From assembly GCA_031553225.1 (NCBI GenBank), contig JAVBLU010000031.1, forward strand, positions 1-45,297: a stretch of 45,297 bases of DNA. Direction: 5' to 3'. A model generated the notes under the pieces. It made no database searches. It worked only from the letters and a program-made list of their open reading frames with translations, and was not told where the DNA came from. The stretch is from JAVBLU01 sp031553225. Lineage in GTDB: Bacteria > Bacillota > Clostridia > Christensenellales > UBA1750. Shown here one piece after another: positions 8,843 to 16,577 of the stretch (positions are counted from its first letter, which is position 1; the number at the start of each line of letters is the position of its first letter). The position numbers and the translations under genes are program-made.

Positions 8843-9259
8843 ATGCGGCTTGCCAAATCCGGCGCGGGAAGCGCCGCCATCGACGTTCTGAAAGGCACGG
8901 GCGTTGCGGCCGGGCTGTCCGTGGGCGCGGTGCTCCTGCTCGCCCTGGGCCTGAAGGCGCTGCCCATCAGCGACACGGCCATTCCCATCATCAATCAGGT
9001 GATCAAGATCGCCTCCGTCGGCGCGGGCACGCTTATGGCCGTGGGCCGCGGAGGCGAGCGCGGCCTGCCCAAGGGCGCGGCCGTCGGCGCGGCCTACATG
9101 CTTCTGGGCACGCTCGTTTATTACCTTCTGGGCGGCGGCGCGGCCACCCCCGTCGCGGCCCTGGCCGACGTTGGTCTGGGTACGGCCGCCGGCGCGGTGT
9201 GCGGCATCCTCAGCGCCAACATGCCCGCTCCCGCGGCGCGCAAATCCGCGCGGGCGTAA
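8843..9259 (+). CDS. TIGR04086 / YrzE-like four-helix membrane protein
   Basis: This 138-residue membrane protein has four predicted helices (about 18-40, 46-67, 78-98 and 104-126). A conserved-looking cytosolic loop, GRGGERGLPKGA, lies between helices 2 and 3. This layout matches the TIGR04086 family, of unknown function, found mainly in spore-forming Firmicutes. I chose the ATG at 8843 because AAGGGGTGG at about 8829-8837 sits 6 nt before it. The in-frame GTG at 8834 lies inside that ribosome site. The gene is monocistronic: a sigma-E-like promoter precedes it and a hairpin terminator follows at 9399. A sporulation-stage role is suggested only by the promoter and family distribution. Confidence 0.75.
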   Translation: MRLAKSGAGSAAIDVLKGTGVAAGLSVGAVLLLALGLKALPISDTAIPIINQVIKIASVGAGTLMAVGRGGERGLPKGAAVGAAYMLLGTLVYYLLGGGAATPVAALADVGLGTAAGAVCGILSANMPAPAARKSARA

Positions 9260-9288
9260 CGGGGCGGAGGAAAAGACGAAGGGAACGG

Positions 9289-9370
9289 CGAAGGGCGCCG
9301 CCCTTCGCGCATCCTGCCAAGGGACATGTCCCTTGGATCCCATCACACGGGGAGATGTTGCGGGTTCCTT
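9289..9370. repeat. Intergenic modular repeat, copy A
   Basis: In order it holds a perfect hairpin (CGAAGGGCG / CGCCCTTCG, 9289-9307), CTGCCAAG (9314-9321), a 20-bp perfect palindrome (9317-9336), CCCATCACACGGGG (9339-9352) and GGTTCCTT (9363-9370). The same order of modules with partly different sequence recurs at 33833-33924. Both copies lie between a + strand stop codon and its terminator hairpin. Confidence 0.6.
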
Positions 9371-9398
9371 GCGCGCGATCAGGGGCTTCAACAGAATA

Positions 9399-9446
9399 CG
9401 GCCACACGGCGGCGTTACAAGAGCCGCCGGGTGGCCGTGGGTTTTT
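9399..9446 (+). terminator. Terminator after the TIGR04086-like gene
   Basis: A GC-rich hairpin (outer arms CGGCCAC 9399-9405 / GTGGCCG 9431-9437, inner arms GGCGGC 9408-9413 / GCCGCC 9423-9428) is followed by GTGGGTTTTT. It separates two convergent genes; the T run serves the + strand. Confidence 0.75.
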
Positions 9447-9453
9447 GCAGGGG

Positions 9454-10662
9454 TTAGTTGTGGATGGGGTACAGCTTGTTGAAGACGGCGTCGAACTGAG
9501 TAAGCGCATAGTCCAGCTGTTCCTTGTTCTGCGAGGCGGTGTAGGAGGTGCGCAGCAGGGCGGATCCCTCCGGCACCGCCGGAGCGACCACGGGGTTGAC
9601 GCATACGCCGTGCTCCAGCAGGGCGCGGGTCACCAGGAAGGTGCGCTCCGACTGGTAGGTCATCACCGGCACGATGGGCGCGGCTGAATTGCCAAACGGG
9701 ATGTTCAGGCGCGCAAAGCCCTCGCGCATGTACTGCGCGTTCTCGTTCACGCGCGCCACGATCTGTGGCTCCTCCTGCAGGATGCGCAGCGATTCCAGCA
9801 CGGCCGCCACGGCAGAGGGGGGCATGGACGCCGAGAAGATGAACGGCCGCGACATGTGCTTGACGTACTCCACCACCTCGCGCGAGGCGGCCATAAAACC
9901 GCCCAGCGAAGCGAAGGACTTGGAGAACGTGCCCATCAGAATGTCGATGCCGTCCATCATGCCGAAATGCTCGCCAACCCCCCGGCCGCCCTTGCCCATG
10001 GTGCCGATGCCGTGGCTGTCGTCCACCATCACGCGGGCGCCGTATTTCCTCGCCAGCGCGGCGATGGCGGGCAGGTCGCACAGGTCGCCTTCCATAGAGT
10101 ACACGCCGTCCACCACGATCAGCCGCCCCGCGCTGTCCGGCGCGTCCTGCAGCTTCTGCTCCAGCTCCTGCATGTCGTTGTGCTCGAACTTGGCCAGCCG
10201 CGCGAAGGAGAGCCGCGCCGCGTCCACCAGGGACGCGTGGTTGTAGTGATCGTAAAAAAGGATGTCGTGCCGCCCGGTCACGGCCGACACGATGCCCAGG
10301 TTCGTTTGAAACCCGGAAGGGAAGGTGATGACGGCTTCCTTCCCGAAGAAGGCCGCCAGCCGCTCCTCCATCTCCATGTGCAAATCCAGCGTGCCGTTCA
10401 TGAAGCGCGAGCCGGTGCAGCCCGTGCCGTACTTGTCGATGGCGCGCTTGGCAGCCTCGATCACCCGCTCGTCGGAGGTGAGCCCAAGATAGTTGTTGGA
10501 GCCGAGCATGACCGTGCGGCGGCCGTCCATGACCACCTCGGAGTGCTGCCGGGTCGTTACCGGGTGGAAGTACGGGTAGTAATTCTCCCGCTTGGCCACC
10601 TTCGACGCCGTGTAGTTGTTCAACGCCTCCGGGTTGAGCAGCCGCTCGAACAGGTCTGCCAT
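9454..10662 (-). CDS. Alpha-oxoamine synthase family PLP enzyme (serine palmitoyltransferase / KBL / BioF-like)
   Basis: This is a 402-residue fold-type I PLP enzyme that condenses an amino acid with an acyl thioester and releases CO2. The PLP lysine is Lys248 in GTFSKSFASLGG; His142 (NHAS) stacks on the ring and Asp214 (VDDSHGIG) binds its nitrogen. The LGSNNYLGL, YGTGCTGSRFMNGT and FEHNDM segments are typical. By recall, the N-terminal YYPYF and EVVMDGRRTVMLGSNNYLGL stretches resemble bacterial serine palmitoyltransferase more than BioF. Glycine C-acetyltransferase and BioF remain possible, but no biotin or tdh partner is adjacent. I chose the ATG at 10662 because GAGGTG sits 6 nt upstream; an in-frame ATG at 10701 lacks a site. 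It appears monocistronic. Confidence 0.85.
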   Translation of the reverse strand: MADLFERLLNPEALNNYTASKVAKRENYYPYFHPVTTRQHSEVVMDGRRTVMLGSNNYLGLTSDERVIEAAKRAIDKYGTGCTGSRFMNGTLDLHMEMEERLAAFFGKEAVITFPSGFQTNLGIVSAVTGRHDILFYDHYNHASLVDAARLSFARLAKFEHNDMQELEQKLQDAPDSAGRLIVVDGVYSMEGDLCDLPAIAALARKYGARVMVDDSHGIGTMGKGGRGVGEHFGMMDGIDILMGTFSKSFASLGGFMAASREVVEYVKHMSRPFIFSASMPPSAVAAVLESLRILQEEPQIVARVNENAQYMREGFARLNIPFGNSAAPIVPVMTYQSERTFLVTRALLEHGVCVNPVVAPAVPEGSALLRTSYTASQNKEQLDYALTQFDAVFNKLYPIHN

Positions 10663-10761
10663 GAGCCTCACCTCTTCCGTTAGATGCGCCTCGCCTATCA
10701 TACACGATACCCGCAGGAAAAGATAGGGCGAAAAGGCGTGCGGGCTTGGGTGCGCGATGCG

Positions 10762-11793
10762 CTACAGGGCGATAACCGCCTTCACCACGCGCTGTTTGTT
10801 CTGCGCGTTGTATGCAAAGGCTTGGTCGGCCTCCTCAAAACTGAACAGGTCCGTGGCGATCCGGGCTACGGGAAGCCCTGCCGATACCGCGCGTATTGCG
10901 GCCGGGTACAGGTTGCGGTAGCGGAACACCGTGCGCACGCTGGCTTCCTTGTCGATAAGCGCGCCCAGGTTGAAGGGCTGCACCGGGTCGGGCGTAAGCC
11001 CCACGAGCACGATGGCCCCGCCGCGCCGCACCATCTGCACGCTTTGCAGGGTGGCCGCAGGCGCGCCCGCGGTCTCCACCACCATGTGAAAGCCGCCCGG
11101 GCACAGCCGCTCGCCCTCAGCCTGCAAATCGCCCTGCACGGGGTCGATGGTGGGAAAGCCGAGCGCTTCGGCTTTTTCGCGGCGCACGGCCAGCGGCTCG
11201 GACACGGCCACGGGCCAAACGCCCGCCGCGCGCAGCGACAGGGCGGTGCACAGCCCGATGCACCCGCCGCCCAGCACAAGCGCCGTCTGCCCGATCTGCG
11301 CCCCGCCCTGCAGGGCCGCGTGCAGCCCGACGGCCAGCGGCTCGACGAGCGCGCCTTCCAGCGTGCCCATGCCGGCCGGCAGGGGAAAGCACAGCTCGGC
11401 CTTATGCACCACGTACTCGCACAGCGTGCCGTCGTACGGGGGCGTGGCGTGAAACACCACGTCCGGGCACAGGTTGTAGCGCCCGCTCGTGCAGGCCTCG
11501 CAGCGCCCGCAGGTCGCCCCCGGCTCCAAGGCAACAGGCTGGCCCACGGTCAGGCCCGTGACGCCCGGCCCAAGGGCGGCTACCTCGCCGCCGGTTTCGT
11601 GCCCCAGAATGAACGGATAGGAGACGACGTACCCGCCCACGCGGCCGTGCTCGTAGTAGTGCAGGTCCGATCCGCACACGCCCACGTGCTTTACGCGCAC
11701 GAGCGCCTCGCCCGGACCGGGCGTGGGCATCACCCTCTGCCCAAGGCGCATGTCCCGGGGGGCGACCAGCTCCCAAACGCGCATGTTTGCCAT
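10762..11793 (-). CDS. Zinc-dependent medium-chain dehydrogenase (sorbitol/xylitol dehydrogenase-like)
   Basis: This is a 343-residue MDR-family alcohol dehydrogenase acting on a secondary hydroxyl of a polyol or sugar. Catalytic zinc ligands are Cys40 (GVCGSD), His65-Glu66 (GHE) and Glu151 (VEP). The structural zinc cysteines are 95, 98, 101 and 109 (CGRCEAC ... C). The dinucleotide-binding segment GGGCIG is at 175-180. The start is supported by AAAGGAGG 8 nt before the first ATG; a second ATG follows three codons later. It is the last gene of a GH172-MFS-dehydrogenase operon (45 bases after the MFS stop). Its likely job is to oxidise the sugar or polyol taken up by that transporter. Threonine or galactitol dehydrogenase are alternative family members. 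Confidence 0.87.
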   Translation of the reverse strand: MANMRVWELVAPRDMRLGQRVMPTPGPGEALVRVKHVGVCGSDLHYYEHGRVGGYVVSYPFILGHETGGEVAALGPGVTGLTVGQPVALEPGATCGRCEACTSGRYNLCPDVVFHATPPYDGTLCEYVVHKAELCFPLPAGMGTLEGALVEPLAVGLHAALQGGAQIGQTALVLGGGCIGLCTALSLRAAGVWPVAVSEPLAVRREKAEALGFPTIDPVQGDLQAEGERLCPGGFHMVVETAGAPAATLQSVQMVRRGGAIVLVGLTPDPVQPFNLGALIDKEASVRTVFRYRNLYPAAIRAVSAGLPVARIATDLFSFEEADQAFAYNAQNKQRVVKAVIAL

Positions 11794-11838
11794 GCAAAAC
11801 GCCTCCTTTGCACATGTCCCTCGCGCGGTAAAGCGCAG

Positions 11839-13008
11839 TTATACGGTGTCGGGGCGGGCCTGAAGGTACCCTTTGCGCAGGAAGATCACAAGCGCGGCAA
11901 GCACGGCGGCGCACAGGCCCGCGCACAAAAGAAACACGCGCTGAATGCCCATGGCGTCGGCCAGCACGCCGCCAAGAGCCGAACCCACCACGCGCGAGGC
12001 GGTCATAGCGATTACGGACGCGGCCATCTGGCCGGTGGCCTTCAGCTCGGGAGGCATCACCAAAGCGATGGTCTTCACGAGGGTGAAGGACATGACGATC
12101 AGGCATCCCATGTGCATCACCTGCGACGCCATCACAAGGTAGGGGTTCTGCATGAAGGACAGCGTGGTCCAGCGCAGGGTGAGCATGGCGCAGGAGAACA
12201 CGAGCATCTTCCCCGGGCCAAAGCGCTCCAGCAGCCGGTCGGCCGACAAAAGGAAGGGCACCTCGCTCATGGCCGATATGAAGTAGCACCAACCGAGCAT
12301 GGCCGATGTGCCGTGCAGGTTCGTGGTGAAGTGCACGGCGAAAAACGCGTAATAGAAGGCCATGGTAACCATCATGAGAAACAGCGCCGAAAGCAGAAGG
12401 ATCATGTCGCGGCTCTTGAGCACGCCAAACACGGACGAGCGCGCCGAACGGGCGCGGGGCGCGGAACTTTGCGGCAGCACGAACACCGCCGCGGCCGCCA
12501 CCGCCGTTAAAGCCGCCGTCAGGTAGGGCACAAGAGCGGTGCGCCCGGTAAGCACCGTGCCGGCTCCGGCCGCCACCAGTGCGAAGGAAACGGTGCCCGC
12601 CATGCGCAGCGGCCCAAACTTCCAGCCGCCCTTCTCCAGCCCCTCAAGCGTTATCGCATCGCCCAGAGGCTGAACGGACGTGTAGAAAAAGGCGTTCACG
12701 CCCACCATCAGCATCAGGTAGGCGTAGGCGGGCGAGAGCGGGTACAGCACCATGGCGAGGGCGGCGGCCAGCAGCAAAACAAACAGCACGAGGCGTTTGC
12801 GGGGCACGCGGTCCGCCAAAGCGCCCCATACGGGCTGCCCCACAATGGCGATAAACGGGGAAAAGCCTACGAGCGCGCCAATCATAGGCTTGGTCAGGCC
12901 GATCCCCTCGAAGTACTTGGGAATGAAGTTTTGGTATACCGCGTTGATGGCGAACTGCGCCATATAAAACAGCGCCCAGCGCGCGGGATATCGGCCGGAA
13001 TTGGGCAA
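11839..13008 (-). CDS. MFS transporter (12 helices, sugar/nucleoside-type)
   Basis: This 389-residue protein shows about twelve hydrophobic helices and the family loop motif GALADRVPRKR between helices 2 and 3. It resembles the MFS_1-like/LacY-related group that imports sugars or nucleosides by proton symport; the substrate is inferred from context. The reading frame has no ATG at its N-terminus. A TTG at 13008 follows GGAGG with 8-nt spacing and gives the expected N-terminus just before helix 1, so TTG is the probable start. It lies 22 bases after the GH172 gene and 45 before the zinc dehydrogenase, in the same direction. A three-gene uptake and catabolism operon is therefore likely. Confidence 0.85.
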   Translation of the reverse strand: MPNSGRYPARWALFYMAQFAINAVYQNFIPKYFEGIGLTKPMIGALVGFSPFIAIVGQPVWGALADRVPRKRLVLFVLLLAAALAMVLYPLSPAYAYLMLMVGVNAFFYTSVQPLGDAITLEGLEKGGWKFGPLRMAGTVSFALVAAGAGTVLTGRTALVPYLTAALTAVAAAAVFVLPQSSAPRARSARSSVFGVLKSRDMILLLSALFLMMVTMAFYYAFFAVHFTTNLHGTSAMLGWCYFISAMSEVPFLLSADRLLERFGPGKMLVFSCAMLTLRWTTLSFMQNPYLVMASQVMHMGCLIVMSFTLVKTIALVMPPELKATGQMAASVIAMTASRVVGSALGGVLADAMGIQRVFLLCAGLCAAVLAALVIFLRKGYLQARPDTV

Positions 13009-13030
13009 ACAAAAGCCTCCAGACGCAGCG

Positions 13031-14107
13031 TTAGATTACTTCCAGCCCGTCCTTGTCCGCAAGCGCGGGGAAGGGCGCGTGCGGCTCCTGCTGGTACCAG
13101 AAGGCCGTGGTGGAGATGTCGTCCTGCAGCGGAAGGTAGCGCCCGCCGGAGCGCCAGCCCAGCGCCTGGATGGTCACCTTCAGGTCCTGCTCAAAGCGGA
13201 TGGGATCCACGATGTGGAAGCGGTACATGGAGAAGCGGGTTTGGCTCTGGTACAGGCCGTCCGGGCGGATCACCTGCGAAAGGCCGGTGTACAGGTTGGT
13301 GAAGGAATTGTACTGGCCCTTGGGCTGCTCAAAGTTCCACGCGCCGCCAAAGTAGTCCTCGGTGCCCGTGCCGCACACGGTGGGCCACTCGTCGCCGTCC
13401 ATGTAAAACTTAATCTCACCCTCGCCCCACCAGCCGCAGTTGTTTACGCCCCAGGCCGCGTACGTGCCCACGTAGTGGCCCCAGCCCTTTACCCCGTCCA
13501 GCAGGGTATGCTCGGTGGCGTAAGGCAGGGGGTTGCTGCGGCGGAACTGGGCATGAAAATACGCGCAGTCCTCCGGCACGTCCGTCAGGGTGTAGTTCAC
13601 CTGATAGTACAGCGTCATGGCCTGGTCGCGCAGGTTTTCGATGGTGATGCGGCAGCTCTTGCGGAAGGGCATCTCGAAATAGCTGTTCATGCCGCCGGCG
13701 GGGTTGACGGCGATGGGAAGCGAATGGATGTTGGATCGCTGGCACCAGCCGTTCAGGAAGAAGTCGCCCGTGGGCACCTCCACCGAAGGGGTGGCCTCGC
13801 CGTCCCAGTAGAAGCGCAAAACGGAGGTGCGCCAGTTGTCCGGGTGGGTGGTCAGCCAGATCTGCTGGATGGCGCCCGGGCCCTGGATGCCGGCGATCTC
13901 GTACACCTCGCCCGGGGCGATGTTCTGCGAGGGCGACACCTTCCAGCCCTGGCCCAGGTCGCGCGCGCAGTTGGCGCCCGTGCCGGTAGTGGCCATGGCG
14001 CCCTTGCCCTTTTCGCCTTTGTAGTTCTCGGCGCTGATGGAGCGCGTTTTGGCGCGGGAGAGGCGGGAGAGGTTCCCAAGGTTCAGGTGCAGGCCGTCGA
14101 AGGACAT
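13031..14107 (-). CDS. GH172 (DUF2961) family glycoside hydrolase
   Basis: This 358-residue protein belongs to DUF2961, now glycoside hydrolase family GH172. Known members act on fructofuranose or D-arabinofuranose linkages, including difructose dianhydride. The hallmark GTGTEDYFGGAW region and the preceding GWWGEGEIKFYMDGDEWP are present. Glu229 and Glu250 lie 21 residues apart, the same spacing I recall for the catalytic pair Glu270/Glu291 of the Bifidobacterium enzyme. There is no signal peptide, so it works in the cytoplasm on an imported oligosaccharide. The length fits a single-domain member. The ATG is preceded by GAGGAGG. It heads an operon with an MFS transporter and a zinc dehydrogenase. 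The exact sugar is unknown. Confidence 0.9.
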   Translation of the reverse strand: MSFDGLHLNLGNLSRLSRAKTRSISAENYKGEKGKGAMATTGTGANCARDLGQGWKVSPSQNIAPGEVYEIAGIQGPGAIQQIWLTTHPDNWRTSVLRFYWDGEATPSVEVPTGDFFLNGWCQRSNIHSLPIAVNPAGGMNSYFEMPFRKSCRITIENLRDQAMTLYYQVNYTLTDVPEDCAYFHAQFRRSNPLPYATEHTLLDGVKGWGHYVGTYAAWGVNNCGWWGEGEIKFYMDGDEWPTVCGTGTEDYFGGAWNFEQPKGQYNSFTNLYTGLSQVIRPDGLYQSQTRFSMYRFHIVDPIRFEQDLKVTIQALGWRSGGRYLPLQDDISTTAFWYQQEPHAPFPALADKDGLEVI

Positions 14108-14292
14108 GGCGTAACCTCCTCATTCGTGCTGCGACAACTGCTTTCGTGCGGGCGCATGCGTCATGGGCGCGGATACAGTTTTCCCGAAAAATCGACGCGC
14201 ATGTCGTCAATTTTTTACATGGTTCGAGCGCGCCGTGCGCGAGAACGTAGCCGGACGCGGAGGCGCGGCGAAAACGACGGGGCCGCGCCGGG
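14108..14292. other. Intergenic region upstream of the GH172 operon
   Basis: This 185-bp spacer lies between two minus-strand operons. It has the only AT-rich patch nearby (about 14178-14220), with TTGACG on the minus strand next to a CGAC ATGCGC GTCG inverted repeat (about 14192-14205) that could be an operator. I could not find a convincing -10 box. A hairpin with arms GGCGCGGC (14262-14269) and GCCGCGCC (14282-14289) directly follows the acetyltransferase stop but lacks a T run. Confidence 0.4.
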
Positions 14293-15027
14293 CTAATTAA
14301 ATAGGGCGTTGTTGCGCTCCAGCAGCTGGGCGGTAACGGCGTACACCGTACGGCAGGAGAGCAGAATCGCGCTCATATCCCCAACGCGGCCCTCCAGCAG
14401 CGCGCCGCGCTCGGCGAGGGTATTGTGCACGCGCGGGAAATTGGGGGATACGTCCCTCGTGTAGGGCTGGCAGCTCACGCTCAGGCGCGTGCTTTCCGGC
14501 GTGACGAGCAGATAGTCGCATAAGGGCCCCAGCCGTCCGGGGACGCCCACCCATTCCTCCACGCCATGCAAAAATGTCATGCGGTTGAGGCCGCATCCAA
14601 GCAGTAAGATGCGCGCGTCGCGCGAGAGCAACCCCCGCCCGTACACCGAATCGGCCCGGCAGGGCGTGGCGCACAGGTGGTGGCCGTCCAGAAGGCCGGC
14701 AACGTCCCGCCCGCAGGCGCATACGGAATGCGTTGGATGCCAGGAACGCCGTACGTCCGGCCGCTTGCGAAAGGTTTCGCTCACCTCGCCCTCAATGGTG
14801 GGCGTGCGCAGCACGTCGAAGGACGGGTAGCCCGGGCCGACCGTCGGCCCGGTGTGCGCGGGCATCAGCAGCGTTCCGGCCGGCACGGCCGAAAGCAGCG
14901 CCTCGATGATGGCCTGCGCCGAAGGGCCGCTGCCCCGGCGCTGCACCACGGCCATCAGCGTGTCGCTCTCGCGAACGCCCATGTCCGCCAGCTGAAGGGC
15001 CATATCGCCCCGCCCGACCATGCCCAT
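14293..15027 (-). CDS. AAC(3)-family N-acetyltransferase
   Basis: This 244-residue protein belongs to the AAC(3)/antibiotic_NAT family, which transfers an acetyl group from acetyl-CoA to an amino group, classically the 3-amino group of aminoglycosides. Family signatures are LLMPAHTGPTVGPGYPSFD, SWHPTHSVCACG with His100, and LNRMTFLHGVEE with His154 and Glu157. I place the start at the ATG at 15027, five bases after the cobO stop; longer in-frame starts would run through cobO. It is the last gene of the fmdB-murA-uroD-cobO operon. Many chromosomal members have unknown native substrates, so resistance should not be assumed. Base composition matches its neighbours, giving no sign of recent acquisition. 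Confidence 0.85.
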   Translation of the reverse strand: MGMVGRGDMALQLADMGVRESDTLMAVVQRRGSGPSAQAIIEALLSAVPAGTLLMPAHTGPTVGPGYPSFDVLRTPTIEGEVSETFRKRPDVRRSWHPTHSVCACGRDVAGLLDGHHLCATPCRADSVYGRGLLSRDARILLLGCGLNRMTFLHGVEEWVGVPGRLGPLCDYLLVTPESTRLSVSCQPYTRDVSPNFPRVHNTLAERGALLEGRVGDMSAILLSCRTVYAVTAQLLERNNALFN

Positions 15028-15032
15028 AGCGC

Positions 15033-15557
15033 CTAGTACTCCACGCCCTCGCGGGCGGCTGTGCCTTCCTCCAGGGGGTGTTTGAGCGCGCTGATGACGG
15101 ACACGTAGTTCGCCAGTGCGATCAGGGCGTCCGGCGCGCCCCGGCCGGTGAACACCAGCTCCAGCGGAACGGGTTTGTCCTTGCACAGGCCGCACAGATC
15201 CCCCGCGCTGACGGCGCCCATGTGCATGGCGCCCATGGCCTCGTCCAGCACCACCAGATCGAACCCGCCCGAGGAAACCACGCTCAGCGCCGTTTTCCAG
15301 TGCGCGGCAAGCGCCTGGCGGTAGGCGGCCTTGTGCTGTTCATCCATGGCAAAAGAGAAGCCGAACGACCCCTCCATGCGAAAGCAGCTGACGCCCAGCC
15401 TTTGCAGAGGCTCCATTTCGCCCGTGGGCGCCGTCTTGCAAAACTGCACGAAGGCGACGCGCTTGCCGCGCCCCACGGCGCGCACGCACAGCCCGACCGC
15501 GGCGGTGGTTTTGCCCTTGCCCTCGCCCGTATACACGTGTACCAAACCCTTGATCAT
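15033..15557 (-). CDS. cobO: Cob(I)yrinic acid a,c-diamide adenosyltransferase
   Basis: This is a 174-residue CobA/CobO-type ATP:corrinoid adenosyltransferase, which puts the adenosyl group on reduced corrinoids to make coenzyme B12 forms in the cytoplasm. The N-terminal P-loop is clear (GEGKGKTTAA, residues 11-20), followed by FVQFCK, the VVLDEAM segment and VFTGRGAP near the C-terminus, all family landmarks. Length is normal. The gene lies 15 bases after a UroD-family gene and five bases before the AAC(3)-like gene. No other cobalamin genes are in view. It may serve salvage, or supply a corrinoid cofactor for the UroD-like neighbour, which belongs to a superfamily rich in corrinoid methyltransferases. 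Confidence 0.92.
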   Translation of the reverse strand: MIKGLVHVYTGEGKGKTTAAVGLCVRAVGRGKRVAFVQFCKTAPTGEMEPLQRLGVSCFRMEGSFGFSFAMDEQHKAAYRQALAAHWKTALSVVSSGGFDLVVLDEAMGAMHMGAVSAGDLCGLCKDKPVPLELVFTGRGAPDALIALANYVSVISALKHPLEEGTAAREGVEY

Positions 15558-15572
15558 CGGGCGGCACTCTCC

Positions 15573-16577
15573 TTAATCAGCTATCGCGCGCCGCGCGTAC
15601 TCGTTCAGCAGCCTCATGTACAGGCGGTAATCCTCAAGGGATACGCCCGGCGGGGTTTGGTGGTCGCAGGAGGGGACATACCCGCCCTTTCGCATCACCG
15701 GCAGCAGCCGCTCAAACTCCTGGCGCATGCGTTCCTCGCCCAGGTGCATCACGGTCTTGTCAAACGCGCCAAGCATGAGCAGCTTTGGGTGCTGCCGCCG
15801 TATGGCCGCCACGTCCACGCCCGCCATGCGCTCCAGGGGCAGGAAGCCCTCGATGCCCACCTGCGTATACCACTCGATGGGCACGGTGACGTCCCCGTCC
15901 GTATCGATGAGGATGCGCATGCCGCTCTGCTTGGCATAAGCGACGCTCTCCAGATAATACGGCTTGAGAAACTCGTCGAAAATCGGCTTGCCGAACATGG
16001 GCCCGTGGTTGTAGCTCATGTCCTCGGCGTAGGTCATAAAATCCGGGGTGAGGATCTCAAACACCGCGTCAAACACGCGCTTGTGGTAGGCCAGCAGGTC
16101 GCGGCAGATGCGGTGGTAGTAGTCCGGGCAGTCATAGAAGGAGGTGAGGTGCGGTTCGATTCCCATAAGACCGCGCGGATACCAGAAGAACCCGTCGATG
16201 GTCAGCCACACCACCGCCTCGCCCTCGCGGTGCGCCCGCGCCCAGCGCCGCAGGGCCTCAAGCCGGGGCCGCGGATCCAGGTACATGGCGGTGAAATAGC
16301 GCTCGTAGGCGTCCAGATCCGGCACGCGCGGCGCGCCGTGGTAGGCGGGCGCGGGCAGGTCCGGGCCGCCGGAAGCGATCCATATCTGCCGCCAGGCGTC
16401 CTGCCCGAAATACGCGCGGATGTCCTCCGGCGCGCTCAGTTCGGCGGGCAAACCCTCCTGGTGCCAGCGCTCGGCCGTCTTTGTCCACCAGCCCGCCCAT
16501 TCCACAACCGGCAGGCGGTCGGGCTTTTCAAAGGCAAACACGCGCCGCAGGCGCTCGCGGGGGGACAGCTCCTTCAC
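15573..16577 (-). CDS. Uroporphyrinogen decarboxylase superfamily protein (probable corrinoid-linked methyltransferase type)
   Basis: This 334-residue protein has the URO-D/MtaA-like TIM-barrel pattern. It starts with the typical MKELSPRERLRRVFAFEKPDRLPVVE. Later come a MTYAEDMSYNHGPMFGK stretch, ILIDTDGD, and a GAFDKTV segment near the end. It is not HemE: haem genes are absent, and the N-terminal substrate-binding RFxR-like pattern of true decarboxylases is not seen. Such proteins often move methyl groups between methoxylated or methylated substrates, corrinoid proteins and thiols. The next gene, cobO, supports a corrinoid link by inference. Its ATG overlaps the murA stop (ATGA), so it is co-translated. 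No corrinoid-binding protein gene is nearby. Confidence 0.82.
   Translation of the reverse strand: MKELSPRERLRRVFAFEKPDRLPVVEWAGWWTKTAERWHQEGLPAELSAPEDIRAYFGQDAWRQIWIASGGPDLPAPAYHGAPRVPDLDAYERYFTAMYLDPRPRLEALRRWARAHREGEAVVWLTIDGFFWYPRGLMGIEPHLTSFYDCPDYYHRICRDLLAYHKRVFDAVFEILTPDFMTYAEDMSYNHGPMFGKPIFDEFLKPYYLESVAYAKQSGMRILIDTDGDVTVPIEWYTQVGIEGFLPLERMAGVDVAAIRRQHPKLLMLGAFDKTVMHLGEERMRQEFERLLPVMRKGGYVPSCDHQTPPGVSLEDYRLYMRLLNEYARRAIAD

Noticed and set aside
9289..9370. A CRISPR or IS remnant
   Set aside because: There is no regular spacing of identical repeats and no transposase sequence; the element is a short modular inverted-repeat unit.
14293..15027. An acquired aminoglycoside-resistance gene
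   Set aside because: It sits inside a compact housekeeping operon with matching base composition and no mobile-element remnants.
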